Shown: positions 1 to 7,238, numbered from the stretch's first letter. The stretch: 9,734 nt of DNA from Christensenella sp. UBA941 (GCA_002293365.1 DBDD01000183.1:527-10260); one strand, 5' to 3'. A program made the numbers and translations. Notes: a model not told the origin generated them from the letters alone.

Positions 1-1627
1 GGAAGGAGGCTGTTTTCGCCGCGTCGATTTTCCACGCCGCCAAAACAAGTGTTTTCGCAATGCCAGCGCCGCCGTTTTTGCATGCCTGCCTGTAGACGAA
101 AAACTCTCCAAGTATGTCCGGCTGTATTGTCGTCAATTGCGAAGAATCCCCATCCTCCCCCCTCTTGCGAAATACAGGCCAGCTTTCGCTATGCCTCGTT
201 TGCAACGCCATGAGCGGCTTCTTGGAACCATAGTCAACCGTCAACAATTCAGGCAAGCCGGCGCCTTTCCCGTCTTCCAGCGCCGCCGACAGATTGTCGT
301 CGTCAAGCGTTCCCTCAACCATATTGTTGAGCGCGATAAGATTGAGAAACGCATCGGGTACGCCTTGCCAATACATTCGCCGTTCCGAATCGAACCACCT
401 GCCGAGAAGATGAAACAGATCGATATTGTCGCCGGAAGGCAATTCCGGATCAGCCATGAAATACTCGGCGAAAATCGCCGCCAACAGCGTGCGCCGTTGC
501 GGATCCATTTCCGTGAAGGAAGCGAGATACTGCTCTTTTTTCGCCTCATCCAGCGCCGCATCCGGTTTTCTGCTATGGAAATGCTCCCGCATGACGTTCC
601 ACAGTTCATCGTCCGTCAGCGCCGTCAACTGCGCCGGTTCGGAAAAACGCTGGTTGTTGACCGGGAAGACGTTGAATTTTTCATACCAGGGAGGAACGAT
701 TTCATCTGACGCGCGCTTTTTCTCGGGATCGCTCCAGCGTGGGCCTTCGCGTTCCAGAATCAACACGCGGATGGGAACGGCATATTCGCGTCGATGCGCC
801 GCATTGATGATCCACGATGCGCATCGCTGAAGATTCTCCGCCTCAGACAGCGGCACATAATCGATGATGATCAGCGTCGGCTGCCGTGGCCGCCATCGAG
901 ACCAGTTGTGTTCGGTGAGGTCGCTATGATGCAGGAATCCGCAATTCCAGCCTCGTTCGCTTTTCAGGCACAATTCATACGCCAGCCTGCTTTTGCCGAT
1001 TCCGCCGATTCCCCACAGCAATTGCCAGGCAAAAGGCCGGTCGTCCTCGAAACCGAGGAATTGCTCCAGCATCGCCATTTCAGCCGTTCTTCCCTGAAAT
1101 GAAGCGGTGCCGGTTTGATACAAGAACCGATCTTCAATATTGCATTCGGGATAGCGGGGATCGATATACAGGGGAGGATCGTTTTCCCGGTCAAGAAACG
1201 ATTCCATCGCCTCCAGCAGGCTGCCCGCCTCCGCCTTGTGTTCGTTGCCGCTGCGGAGCGACTCGCCTATTTCGAGGACTTTCCTGTACACAATATCGTG
1301 AAGCGCCTGCAAAAAAGGCGCTTTGCCCACGTCGATTTTTTCCAGAAGGCCGGCGGCGGAACTGAAAAACCAGGGTATCTTGATGATGGCGCTGTCAAGC
1401 TTTAAGACCAGAAGATGCGACAGGAGGCGGATTCCCGACAGGCAGGCCCAATACGGCGCGCCGGTCTCCTCATGAAGTTGTTTGGCCACAAATTTGATGC
1501 TTCCTGAATCCTTGATAAGCGAGCGCAACGCCTCAAGCAGGTTCTTTTCCGTCAATTTCTCAATAAGATTGGCCGCGTCATCTCCCAATGCCGTGGCAAT
1601 GGGCGTATCGCTTTTTTGTCCAGCCAT
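1..1627 (-). CDS. STAND-type P-loop NTPase (partial, C-terminus beyond window)
   Basis: The minus frame is open without a stop from 1627 to the left edge (542 codons; about 14 more codons upstream to an in-frame stop near 1690). Visible motifs: an F-Q-G-R-x-x-E lead-in at residues 177-183, Walker A GIGGIGKS at 206-213, Walker B LIIIDY at 252-257, and a following strand RVLILERE at 287-294 with a possible sensor Arg. Residues 1-170 form a helical N-terminal domain that I do not recognise. A winged-helix-like stretch containing PDILGEFFV begins near 503. This order is typical of STAND NTPases (signalling switches that couple ligand sensing to oligomerisation); the sensor or effector repeats should lie beyond the window. 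I chose ATG 1627 because GGAGG sits 7 nt upstream; ATG 1633 and 1669 are in-frame alternatives. The gene is divergent from an IclR fragment. A defence role is only inferred; NTPase identity is fairly sure. Confidence 0.82.
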   Translation of the reverse strand, partial: MAGQKSDTPIATALGDDAANLIEKLTEKNLLEALRSLIKDSGSIKFVAKQLHEETGAPYWACLSGIRLLSHLLVLKLDSAIIKIPWFFSSAAGLLEKIDVGKAPFLQALHDIVYRKVLEIGESLRSGNEHKAEAGSLLEAMESFLDRENDPPLYIDPRYPECNIEDRFLYQTGTASFQGRTAEMAMLEQFLGFEDDRPFAWQLLWGIGGIGKSRLAYELCLKSERGWNCGFLHHSDLTEHNWSRWRPRQPTLIIIDYVPLSEAENLQRCASWIINAAHRREYAVPIRVLILEREGPRWSDPEKKRASDEIVPPWYEKFNVFPVNNQRFSEPAQLTALTDDELWNVMREHFHSRKPDAALDEAKKEQYLASFTEMDPQRRTLLAAIFAEYFMADPELPSGDNIDLFHLLGRWFDSERRMYWQGVPDAFLNLIALNNMVEGTLDDDNLSAALEDGKGAGLPELLTVDYGSKKPLMALQTRHSESWPVFRKRGEDGDSSQLTTIQPDILGEFFVYRQACKNGGAGIAKTLVLAAWKIDAAKTASF

Positions 1628-1800
1628 CGCCATCCCTCCCCCATGCTCTGTATACGTAAAGCATACCATCGCCAAAAGATCCTGGCAATGTCAAAAAAAC
1701 GCGTGGCTTTGGGCGCTTTTTCACGGCTGGTTGAACAGGGCGGCGATGCGGAGGGGAGTGACTGTGAAATGCCCCGTCAACAGCCCCGGGAAGAGGAAAC

Positions 1801-1985
1801 ATGCCTGAAACGAGGAACGACGGCAGCCAAAGCCCGAGCCGGGGCCTGCGCCTTATCGAGTTTTTGAGCGGCTACCCCAACGGGTGTCCGCTGGCGCTGA
1901 TAGCCGAACGCACCGGCATCAACAAAAGCACCGCCCACCGGCTGCTCAAAAGCCTTCAGGGGCACGGGTATGTCGCGCAGACGAA
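1801..1985 (+). pseudogene. IclR-family regulator, N-terminal HTH fragment (truncated)
   Basis: The frame starts at ATG 1801 behind a GGAAGAGG purine-rich site. Its first 60 residues match the IclR winged-helix DNA-binding domain: SRGLRLIEFL (13-22), LALIAERTGINKSTAHRLLK (31-50) and the wing start GHGYVA (54-59). IclR proteins are about 250 residues, and the large C-terminal ligand domain is missing. The frame stays open to 2202, but residues after about 60 are read antisense through the end of the neighbouring aldo/keto reductase gene and resemble nothing. The gene was therefore cut near 1980 and its 3' part lost. It is convergent with the reductase gene and divergent from the STAND NTPase gene. 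A short DNA-binding peptide could still be made, but normal ligand-responsive regulation is unlikely. Confidence 0.78.
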
Positions 1986-2015
1986 TTCAAATCGAACACA
2001 ATATAACGCTCCGCC

Positions 2016-3008
2016 TCACAAATCCTCGAACGGCGCGATGACCGCGTCGATTTCCTTGCGCATTTCCGGGGTGATGCTCCATTCCAGCGCTTTCGCGTTG
2101 GCAAGCAACTGTTCGGATGTGAGCGCGCTGCCGATGACGCTGGTGACGGCGGGGTTGGACACAAGCCAGTTGACCGCCAGTTCGTTCAGCGGATGGCCGT
2201 AGCGCCCGGCAATCTCCTTCAAACGCAGCGCAGCGTCGTAATACAACTTGAAACGCTCGCCGTTCAGCTTGACGTTGGACCGGCGCACGTCGTTGTCGGA
2301 GAAATTCCCCGACGGCGCGAAGGTCCCCGACAACAAGCCCTGGAACAGCGGGCTGTAAGGGAAAAACGCCTGACCCAGCTCAAGACACTGCGGCAGGGTC
2401 TCCCGCTCCGTGCGGTACAGAAGCGGATCCGCGTGGTAGTTCCGGGGATTCCGCTCCAGCATGTTGTACAGGCCCTGCTGGCTGTCGACGCGGACGATCG
2501 GGTCGATCGCCTTCACCTGTTCGGTATTGTAGTTGGTGAGGCCGAAGTGGCGGATTTTCCCCGCCTTCTTGATGATGGCGATGGCTTCGAGCGTCTCCGC
2601 CATCGGCGTGGAACTGTCGGGCCAGTGCAGTTGGTAGATGTCGATGTAATCCGTCCCGAGGCGGCGCAGGCTGTCGTCGATTTCCTTGAGGATGCTGTCT
2701 TTCTTGAGGCAGCGCCATTCGTGTTTCGGATTGTCCGGATCCCACAGCAGGCCGCACTTGCTGGCGATGAGGAAGGAGTCCCGCCTGCGCCCCGCGATGG
2801 CGCGGCCGACGACCGTCTCCGCCCGTCCCCGCCCGTAGATGGGCGCGACGTCGAGCAGGTTCACGCCGATGTCCAGCGCGGCGTGGATGATCGCGACCGA
2901 GTTGTCGTCGGTGCTGTTGTCCCAGTGGCCTTCTCCCGAGAAGGCCCAGCAGCCAAGGCCGAGAACGGAAATCTTCTCTTCGATGCGCCGCACCTGTTTG
3001 AATTGCAT
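2016..3008 (-). CDS. Aldo/keto reductase
   Basis: A 330-residue protein, the usual size for the aldo/keto reductase (TIM-barrel, NADPH-dependent) superfamily. The catalytic tetrad is present: Asp53 and Tyr58 in LLDVAPIYG, Lys84 in IASKCG and His128 in YQLHWPDSS. The family signatures GRAETVVG (61-68) and the C-terminal nucleotide-binding region (NWLVSNPAVTSVIGS) are also visible. Such enzymes reduce aldehydes or ketones, or oxidise sugars in the reverse direction, in the cytosol. ATG 3008 is supported by AGGAG 6 nt upstream. It lies 98 bp downstream of the cupin isomerase gene on the same strand, so it may be the last gene of that operon, but the gap is longer and its codons look more G+C-rich than those of the operon. 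Its end abuts the truncated IclR fragment. Substrate unknown. Confidence 0.92.
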   Translation of the reverse strand: MQFKQVRRIEEKISVLGLGCWAFSGEGHWDNSTDDNSVAIIHAALDIGVNLLDVAPIYGRGRAETVVGRAIAGRRRDSFLIASKCGLLWDPDNPKHEWRCLKKDSILKEIDDSLRRLGTDYIDIYQLHWPDSSTPMAETLEAIAIIKKAGKIRHFGLTNYNTEQVKAIDPIVRVDSQQGLYNMLERNPRNYHADPLLYRTERETLPQCLELGQAFFPYSPLFQGLLSGTFAPSGNFSDNDVRRSNVKLNGERFKLYYDAALRLKEIAGRYGHPLNELAVNWLVSNPAVTSVIGSALTSEQLLANAKALEWSITPEMRKEIDAVIAPFEDL

Positions 3009-3106
3009 GCCCGTCTCCTATGAAAGATGTCAACCCCCCCGTCATGATGCGCCAGCAGCGCGTTTGAATAAGCATGGACGTTTGCAGGGGCGGAGCAACT
3101 ATGTTG

Positions 3107-3709
3107 CTACTTCCACTTGGGATTGTCGATCACTTCCGGCTTGCCGTTCCGCTCCACCACGAGGCGGCGGTAGCCCTTGCTCTCGATTGTTCCGTAGTCG
3201 TGCCCGGCGTCGGCGCGGAAGACGAAAAACGTGACCAGCTTCTCAGTCGCGCTCGTGTTTACGGAGCGGTGCGCGTAGTCTTTCGGCACGTAGACGGCCT
3301 GACCCGGCGCAAGCTCGTGCGCGGAATAATCGCCCGCTTCGTTTTCCAGCAGCATGTAGCCGGAGCCGCCAAGGCAGTAATAGCCCTCCGCCGTATCCAG
3401 AATCGTATGGAAATGTCCCTTTGTCATGAAGTATTCGCCGCCCACCTTGCCGGGATAGACTATGCTGCATCCAAAAGCCAAATCCCCCTCGTGCTCCGGA
3501 ACGGGCATACTGTGAAATTCGTAGACGAGCGCGTCCCCCTTCGCCAATAGCGCGTCAAAGGCCGCTTCGTCCGCGAACATGCCTTTCATCTGGCTCAAAT
3601 AGCGCTTACCCGTATCCACCATTTTGGACATACCGGTCTTCAGATCGAAATCGACCGTAAAGCCGCGCAAAAAATCCAACGGCTTTTCGCTTACGTTAAA
3701 TCCACCCAT
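3107..3709 (-). CDS. Cupin-type glucose-6-phosphate isomerase
   Basis: The 200-residue protein has the cupin fold signature of the metal-dependent glucose-6-phosphate isomerase family first described in Archaea (Pfam GPI), which is unrelated to the common Pgi. The metal ligands are visible as H99-x-H101 and E108 in the segment GHFHTILDTAEGYY, with H147 in DYAHRSV. The glycine-rich turn GGSGYMLLE (114-122) follows. Known members interconvert glucose-6-phosphate and fructose-6-phosphate using Fe or another divalent metal. ATG 3709 lies 13 bp after the stop of the AroE-like gene, with a G-rich site (AGGGGG) about 8 nt upstream, so the two are co-transcribed. In this operon it could act on a related sugar phosphate. 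The family call is secure; the physiological substrate is not. Confidence 0.88.
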   Translation of the reverse strand: MGGFNVSEKPLDFLRGFTVDFDLKTGMSKMVDTGKRYLSQMKGMFADEAAFDALLAKGDALVYEFHSMPVPEHEGDLAFGCSIVYPGKVGGEYFMTKGHFHTILDTAEGYYCLGGSGYMLLENEAGDYSAHELAPGQAVYVPKDYAHRSVNTSATEKLVTFFVFRADAGHDYGTIESKGYRRLVVERNGKPEVIDNPKWK

Positions 3710-3722
3710 AACCTAATACCCC

Positions 3723-4667
3723 CTATTTCGCGTATTTCGCGCCAATATTACTTAGTTCGCGTAGTTTCTCGCCCAATATCGGCGTGTGAAACACCTCCGC
3801 GATAACCTGCGTCCAGCCATAGATGAAGTACATCCAGCCGTCTTCGATTGTCAGAGCGCATCTGTCCTTATTGGCTTCTGCCTGATGCATAAAGAGCAGA
3901 TCGCCGCGATAGTTTATCTCCCAAACGAAGCCATTCTCCGGCCAAGCCGCGCGATTCGAAAGCGGCGAACCCGGCCTGTCCTTGCCCAAGCCGGTCGCGT
4001 TGACGATAAGCGAGCCCTCCCCCATCTCGGCAAGCGCCTCGTCGTTTTGCCACGCCTCGGGCGTAAGCAGGAATTCGCACCGTATCGGGCCAGGGTTTAG
4101 CTTTTGGCAGATGCTCTCGATTTCATCGAGGCGCGGCTTAGAGCGATTGGCCACCACAATACGCGAAGGATAGTTCGGCGCGTGCTCCTTGCGCATGAAA
4201 TAAGAACACATGGATATGGCGCTTCCGCCCGCGCCCATGATAAGCACGCCCGCCTCGGGGCGCTTGCTCCAATAGCCATCCGGCAAGAATTCCTCGATAG
4301 CCATCCCGCAGGTAATCGGATCCTTCGCGTGGCCGCAAAGCTTGCCGCCGTCCTTGGATATGGACGACAGCTCGCCAAATTGTTGGGCGTAGGGATCCAT
4401 GTACTCAAAGAGATCCTTTGCGGCGTTATACAGGTCGATCTTATGCGTCGTAACCAGCGCGCCCAGCGAAAGCGGATCGTTTTTGATAAAGCTGACCACT
4501 TCGCGATAGATCTCCGGCTCCGCGTGGATGCCGATGTCGATGCCCTTAATCACGGCGTCGAGCCCGAGCGCTTGCATCCAATCGGGAAAAACCTTCATAA
4601 TAGAAGATTTACCGGTGGTAACGCCGATAAAATACATTGTGGGTTGTGTGGCTTTCTCCAGATGCAT
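3723..4667 (-). CDS. Shikimate/quinate dehydrogenase-like (AroE-family) oxidoreductase
   Basis: The 314-residue protein has both AroE halves. The substrate-binding domain carries YFIGVTTGKSSI (12-23), GALVTTHK with catalytic-type Lys76, and Asp116. The Rossmann domain carries GAGGSA (145-150), the cofactor-selecting strand VVANRS (171-176) and VNATGLG (222-228). It is longer than typical AroE (about 270-290). The region that reads NTD-x-x-G in true shikimate dehydrogenases reads HAKDPITCG here: the Asp is kept but the Asn-Thr pair is lost, so shikimate is probably not the substrate. No aromatic amino acid genes are nearby; its neighbours are a lactonase-like hydrolase upstream and a sugar phosphate isomerase downstream. 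I infer an NAD(P)-dependent dehydrogenase of a sugar-derived hydroxyl. AGGAGGT lies 11 nt before ATG 4667, slightly far; ATG 4637 (residue 11) is a possible alternative start. Confidence 0.85.
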   Translation of the reverse strand: MHLEKATQPTMYFIGVTTGKSSIMKVFPDWMQALGLDAVIKGIDIGIHAEPEIYREVVSFIKNDPLSLGALVTTHKIDLYNAAKDLFEYMDPYAQQFGELSSISKDGGKLCGHAKDPITCGMAIEEFLPDGYWSKRPEAGVLIMGAGGSAISMCSYFMRKEHAPNYPSRIVVANRSKPRLDEIESICQKLNPGPIRCEFLLTPEAWQNDEALAEMGEGSLIVNATGLGKDRPGSPLSNRAAWPENGFVWEINYRGDLLFMHQAEANKDRCALTIEDGWMYFIYGWTQVIAEVFHTPILGEKLRELSNIGAKYAK

Positions 4668-4722
4668 AGTTGTCGTTTACCTCCTAATGATCAGGGGGGT
4701 AATGCGAACCCGCCCTAAAATA

Positions 4723-5670
4723 TTATGAAACGGCCCGCATGCTCAAGGCCCGCGCTGCGTTGCCGGTCATCATCATTGCGCATTCCTCTTCGCTTATGCC
4801 GTTTTCCAGCAGCATGGGCTTGAACTCGCAAAGAATATAGTCGAGCCCCATATCGGCCCCGTAGGCGCGAAGACGCTGATTCGTCGTATCCAGGCTAAGG
4901 AGCAGCTGCGCCGGGTAGCCCTTCGCGATTACGGCTTGAATTAGGGCAAGCTCCTGTGCGTGCGAAATATATTTCAGCCGATTCACGCTATCGTAGCAAA
5001 GATACGCCCCGGCGCTTAGTATTTCAACGTGAAATGCGGCGTCGTAGCGCGTGCGGTCGAGATGGCAAAATATAAGCCTTTGAGCCGCTATGTCCCGATC
5101 CATAAAAAAACGTAATGCTTCCATAGCGTCCGCGCCTTTTTCCGTATGGATGATAACGGGAGCGCCCGTCATACGCGCGGCCTCGGCTGCGGCTTCAAAG
5201 CGGCGGCGGTAGGACGAATCGCGATTAATACCGCCCTCGTCCATCGCGGCCTTGACGGCGCCGGCGTAACACGGCCCCCCCTTGCAAGGAACGCCCTCTT
5301 CGATTTCGGCGATAAAACGCGCGACAAGGGCGTCTTCCGCGGCTGTTAAAGCGAAAGCGCCGGCTGTATAGAATTCGGATTTGTGAAAGCCCGTTACAGT
5401 TATGATGTATACTGAGGATTCGCGGGAGGCGCGCACGAGACGCTCCGGCATCCGGCCGCATTCTCCGGGCTGAGCGTCTACAATCGCGCTTCCGCCCGCG
5501 GCCTTGTACGCCTTAAGCTCCGCAAGCGAGAGCGCGTAATCGTCCATGCGCAGCGCCGGATTTAACAAAAACGACGGGCCTTTTTCGAGAAATATGTGTT
5601 CGTGGCATTGCGCGTGCCCTAGCGCCTCGGGAGCGATATCTCCTAAAACTGTCCGTATCGTGCCTGTCAT
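4723..5670 (-). CDS. Phosphotriesterase-family metal hydrolase, probable sugar (phosphate) lactonase
   Basis: Amidohydrolase-superfamily TIM barrel of the phosphotriesterase-related group (COG1735). Counting from ATG 5670 (315 residues), all binuclear metal ligands are visible: His24-x-His26 in HAQCHEHIF, the lysine that is normally carboxylated at 140 (CYAGAVKAAMD), His175 (PVIIHTEKG), His203 (IFCHLDRT) and Asp261 (LLSLDTTN). Characterised bacterial relatives include sugar lactone and phosphosugar lactone hydrolases, which fits a neighbourhood with a KDPG-type aldolase and sugar phosphate isomerase. I chose ATG 5670, not the longer frame from 5706, because AGGAG lies 8 nt upstream and the predicted transcription start is near 5702. 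It is the first gene of the unit transcribed from the promoter at 5709-5737 and lies 55 bp before the AroE-like gene. The substrate is inferred. Confidence 0.87.
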   Translation of the reverse strand: MTGTIRTVLGDIAPEALGHAQCHEHIFLEKGPSFLLNPALRMDDYALSLAELKAYKAAGGSAIVDAQPGECGRMPERLVRASRESSVYIITVTGFHKSEFYTAGAFALTAAEDALVARFIAEIEEGVPCKGGPCYAGAVKAAMDEGGINRDSSYRRRFEAAAEAARMTGAPVIIHTEKGADAMEALRFFMDRDIAAQRLIFCHLDRTRYDAAFHVEILSAGAYLCYDSVNRLKYISHAQELALIQAVIAKGYPAQLLLSLDTTNQRLRAYGADMGLDYILCEFKPMLLENGISEEECAMMMTGNAARALSMRAVS

Positions 5671-5693
5671 CCTCTCATCTCCTGATGGTGATA

Positions 5694-5720
5694 ATATAGC
5701 GTACAAACAGTATACTATAT
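5694..5720. promoter_or_regulatory. Operator-like palindrome over the hydrolase promoter
   Basis: On the plus strand, ATATAGCGTAC, a 5-nt centre (AAACA) and GTATACTATAT form an inverted repeat with 11-bp arms matching at 9 of 11 positions. It covers the -10 hexamer and predicted transcription start of the hydrolase operon, the classical position for repression. The DeoR-family regulator encoded immediately upstream is the natural candidate ligand. Binding is inferred; the symmetry is seen. Confidence 0.6.
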
Positions 5721-5737
5721 GGAGAGCACGATTTCAA
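5709..5737 (-). promoter_or_regulatory. Sigma-A type promoter of the hydrolase operon
   Basis: Read on the minus strand, TTGAAA (5732-5737) and TATACT (5709-5714) are separated by exactly 17 nt; each hexamer matches consensus at five of six positions. The predicted start is near 5702, giving a leader of about 32 nt with an AGGAG site before ATG 5670. This means the hydrolase, AroE-like and isomerase genes can be transcribed independently of the upstream aldolase-deoR pair. Confidence 0.72.
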
Positions 5738-5761
5738 TCTTTTATTATCGTATATTATTAT

Positions 5762-6553
5762 TTATTGTTGATTCGCGACAATTACCTCTATGCCCGCGGA
5801 TTCGGCTTGCAGCAGGAAATCCTCCGGCGCGTTATCGTCGGTAATGAACGCCGCAACGGCATTCAACGGGGCGATGCGCGCAAACGAACTCTTGCCTATC
5901 TTGCTGGAATCCGCCAAAAGGTAGGTTTTGTCGGAAATATCCATCAAGCGGCTTGTAACGCCCGCAATCTCCGCGCTGGCAGTACTCAGCCCGCGTTCTA
6001 CCGTTACGCCGTTGGCCCCTACGAACGCCGCGTCTACATGGAGGCCATCGATCATCTGCATGGAAAATGTGCCCACCGCGCAGTGATAATTTCGCCGAAG
6101 CGCGCCTCCAATGACAATAACGCCGCATTCGCTGTTCATTTCCAAATGGAGCGCAATCTGCAAGTCGTTCGTTAGGACGGTAACGCCGGGAATCGCGGCG
6201 ATGCGTTTAGCCAGCTCGAGGGTAGTCGTACCGGTGTCTAGCGCGACGACGTCACCGGGCTGAATGAACCTCATAGCGGCTCCGGCTATGGCGCGCTTTT
6301 CACGCACGCTTTTCACTTCTTTTTCGAGAACTGTAAGCTCGTAGCTGGCCCTATTGCTGCTAATCGCTCCGCCGTGCGTGCGCTTGAAGAGGCTCGTGGC
6401 CTCAAGCTTTGTCAAATCGTTGCGAATAGTCGCCGGCGAAACCTTGAAGCGCTTGCACAGCTCCGCGACGGTAGTCTTACCCTCGGCTCGGATGATATCG
6501 ATGATCGATTGCTGCCTGACCTCAGCCAGCATCGCGTCCTGTTGCTTTGGCAT
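5762..6553 (-). CDS. DeoR/GlpR-family transcriptional regulator
   Basis: The 263-residue protein has the standard DeoR layout. An N-terminal winged HTH includes IIDIIRAEGKTTVAELCKRF (17-36) and the family signature VSPATIRNDLTKLE (38-51), followed by RTHGGA (58-63). The C-terminal DeoRC sensor domain shows DTGTTTLELA (106-115), TND at 128-130, and LADSSKIGKSSF (213-224), a region that contacts sugar phosphates in this family. It most likely represses the cluster and is released by a phosphorylated intermediate. ATG 6553 lies 7 nt after the aldolase stop. The nearest good Shine-Dalgarno (AAAGGAG) is inside the aldolase end, about 16 nt away, so translation may be coupled; ATG 6532 (residue 8) is an alternative start. 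An operator candidate lies just downstream of this gene, at the next promoter. Confidence 0.92.
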   Translation of the reverse strand: MPKQQDAMLAEVRQQSIIDIIRAEGKTTVAELCKRFKVSPATIRNDLTKLEATSLFKRTHGGAISSNRASYELTVLEKEVKSVREKRAIAGAAMRFIQPGDVVALDTGTTTLELAKRIAAIPGVTVLTNDLQIALHLEMNSECGVIVIGGALRRNYHCAVGTFSMQMIDGLHVDAAFVGANGVTVERGLSTASAEIAGVTSRLMDISDKTYLLADSSKIGKSSFARIAPLNAVAAFITDDNAPEDFLLQAESAGIEVIVANQQ

Positions 6554-6560
6554 AATTCGG

Positions 6561-7196
6561 CTAAATAGTCTCCTTTACGACCGCGCTGGCTTCCCCGGCG
6601 AGCTTCCGGATTTTTTCGAAGTTACCTGCCGCAATGTCCTCCTTGGCGCAAAGCCAGCTGCCGCCTACGGCGTGGATAAACGGCGCGGAAAGGTATTCTT
6701 TAAGGTTTTCGGCGTTCGCGCCGCCAGTGGGTACGAATTTTATGCCAACAAACGGAGCGCTAAGCGCTTTCATTCCCTTTAATCCGCCATACACGTTTGC
6801 GGGGAAAAACTTGAATACGCGTAACCCCATCTCCATGCCTTCCATAATTTCGGTAGGCGTTACGCAGCCGGGCAGCACTGGAATCGAGTTATCCAGACAC
6901 CAGCGAACCATTTCGGGCCGAAAGCCCGGCGATACGATAAAACGAGAGCCTGCTTCCACAGAAGCCTTGCATTGATCCAACGTCAAAACCGTTCCCGCGC
7001 CGACCAAAACCTCCGGCGCGTCTTTAGCTATGGATTTAATCGAGGCGAGCGCGGCGTCCGTACGCAATGTGATCTCCATAATGCCCACGCCTCCGGCGTT
7101 CAGGGCGATTGCGGCAGGCAATGCGTCTTTCGCGTTTTCAAGTACAACGACCGGCACCACGCCTGTTTCACGGAAACGGTTCATAATAGTATTCAT
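6561..7196 (-). CDS. eda: KDPG/KHG-type aldolase (2-keto-3-deoxy-6-phosphogluconate aldolase family)
   Basis: The 211-residue length and motifs are those of class I Eda aldolases. Visible are Glu41 and Arg45 in MEITLRT, the GAGTV loop (66-70), the SPGF loop (89-92), Schiff-base Lys129 in VFKFFPA, PTGG (156-159) and GGSWL (178-182). These enzymes cleave 2-keto-3-deoxy sugar acid phosphates, classically to pyruvate and glyceraldehyde-3-phosphate, in Entner-Doudoroff type pathways in the cytosol. AAAGGA lies about 8 nt before ATG 7196. It is first in the cluster with an extended -10 promoter of its own, and the deoR gene follows after 7 bp. No 6-phosphogluconate dehydratase or sugar-acid kinase is in the window, so the exact substrate (gluconate, galactonate or another epimer) cannot be told. 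Confidence 0.93.
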   Translation of the reverse strand: MNTIMNRFRETGVVPVVVLENAKDALPAAIALNAGGVGIMEITLRTDAALASIKSIAKDAPEVLVGAGTVLTLDQCKASVEAGSRFIVSPGFRPEMVRWCLDNSIPVLPGCVTPTEIMEGMEMGLRVFKFFPANVYGGLKGMKALSAPFVGIKFVPTGGANAENLKEYLSAPFIHAVGGSWLCAKEDIAAGNFEKIRKLAGEASAVVKETI

Positions 7197-7229
7197 TTTA
7201 TCGTTCCTTTACTTTTATTATTGACTATT

Positions 7230-7238
7230 ATCATATCA
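7230..7238 (-). promoter_or_regulatory. Extended -10 promoter of the aldolase-deoR unit
   Basis: The minus strand reads TGA-TATGAT, an extended -10 element (TG, one base, hexamer with five of six consensus bases). It would start transcription near 7223, about 27 nt before the aldolase ATG. No good -35 hexamer is present, as is common with extended -10 promoters. An AT-rich stretch at 7212-7222 lies over the predicted start and shares 10 bp with the region upstream of the hydrolase promoter. Confidence 0.5.

Noticed and set aside
137..1405. Several plus-strand and minus-strand open frames over the left 1.6 kb
   Set aside because: All overlap the continuous NTPase frame on the minus strand, which carries real motifs and keeps frame from 1627 to the window edge.
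1650..1667. Imperfect palindrome around GTATACGTAAAGCATAC upstream of the NTPase gene
   Set aside because: Arms of six with one mismatch; no matching promoter spacing was found, so it is too weak to call an operator.
2193..3023. Long plus-strand open frame (276 codons) opposite the aldo/keto reductase
   Set aside because: It is the antisense of a clear aldo/keto reductase with intact catalytic residues; G+C-rich codons leave the opposite strand open. The composition (Arg, Val, Asp rich) matches no protein.
3010..3033. Perfect TTGACA on the minus strand upstream of the aldo/keto reductase (3028-3033)
   Set aside because: It lies only about 20 nt before the start codon, leaving no room for a -10 and a leader with the ribosome binding site.
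3095..3116. Hairpin AGCAAC-TAT-GTTGCT at the isomerase stop codon
   Set aside because: A six-pair stem without a T-run; not convincing as a terminator and possibly chance.
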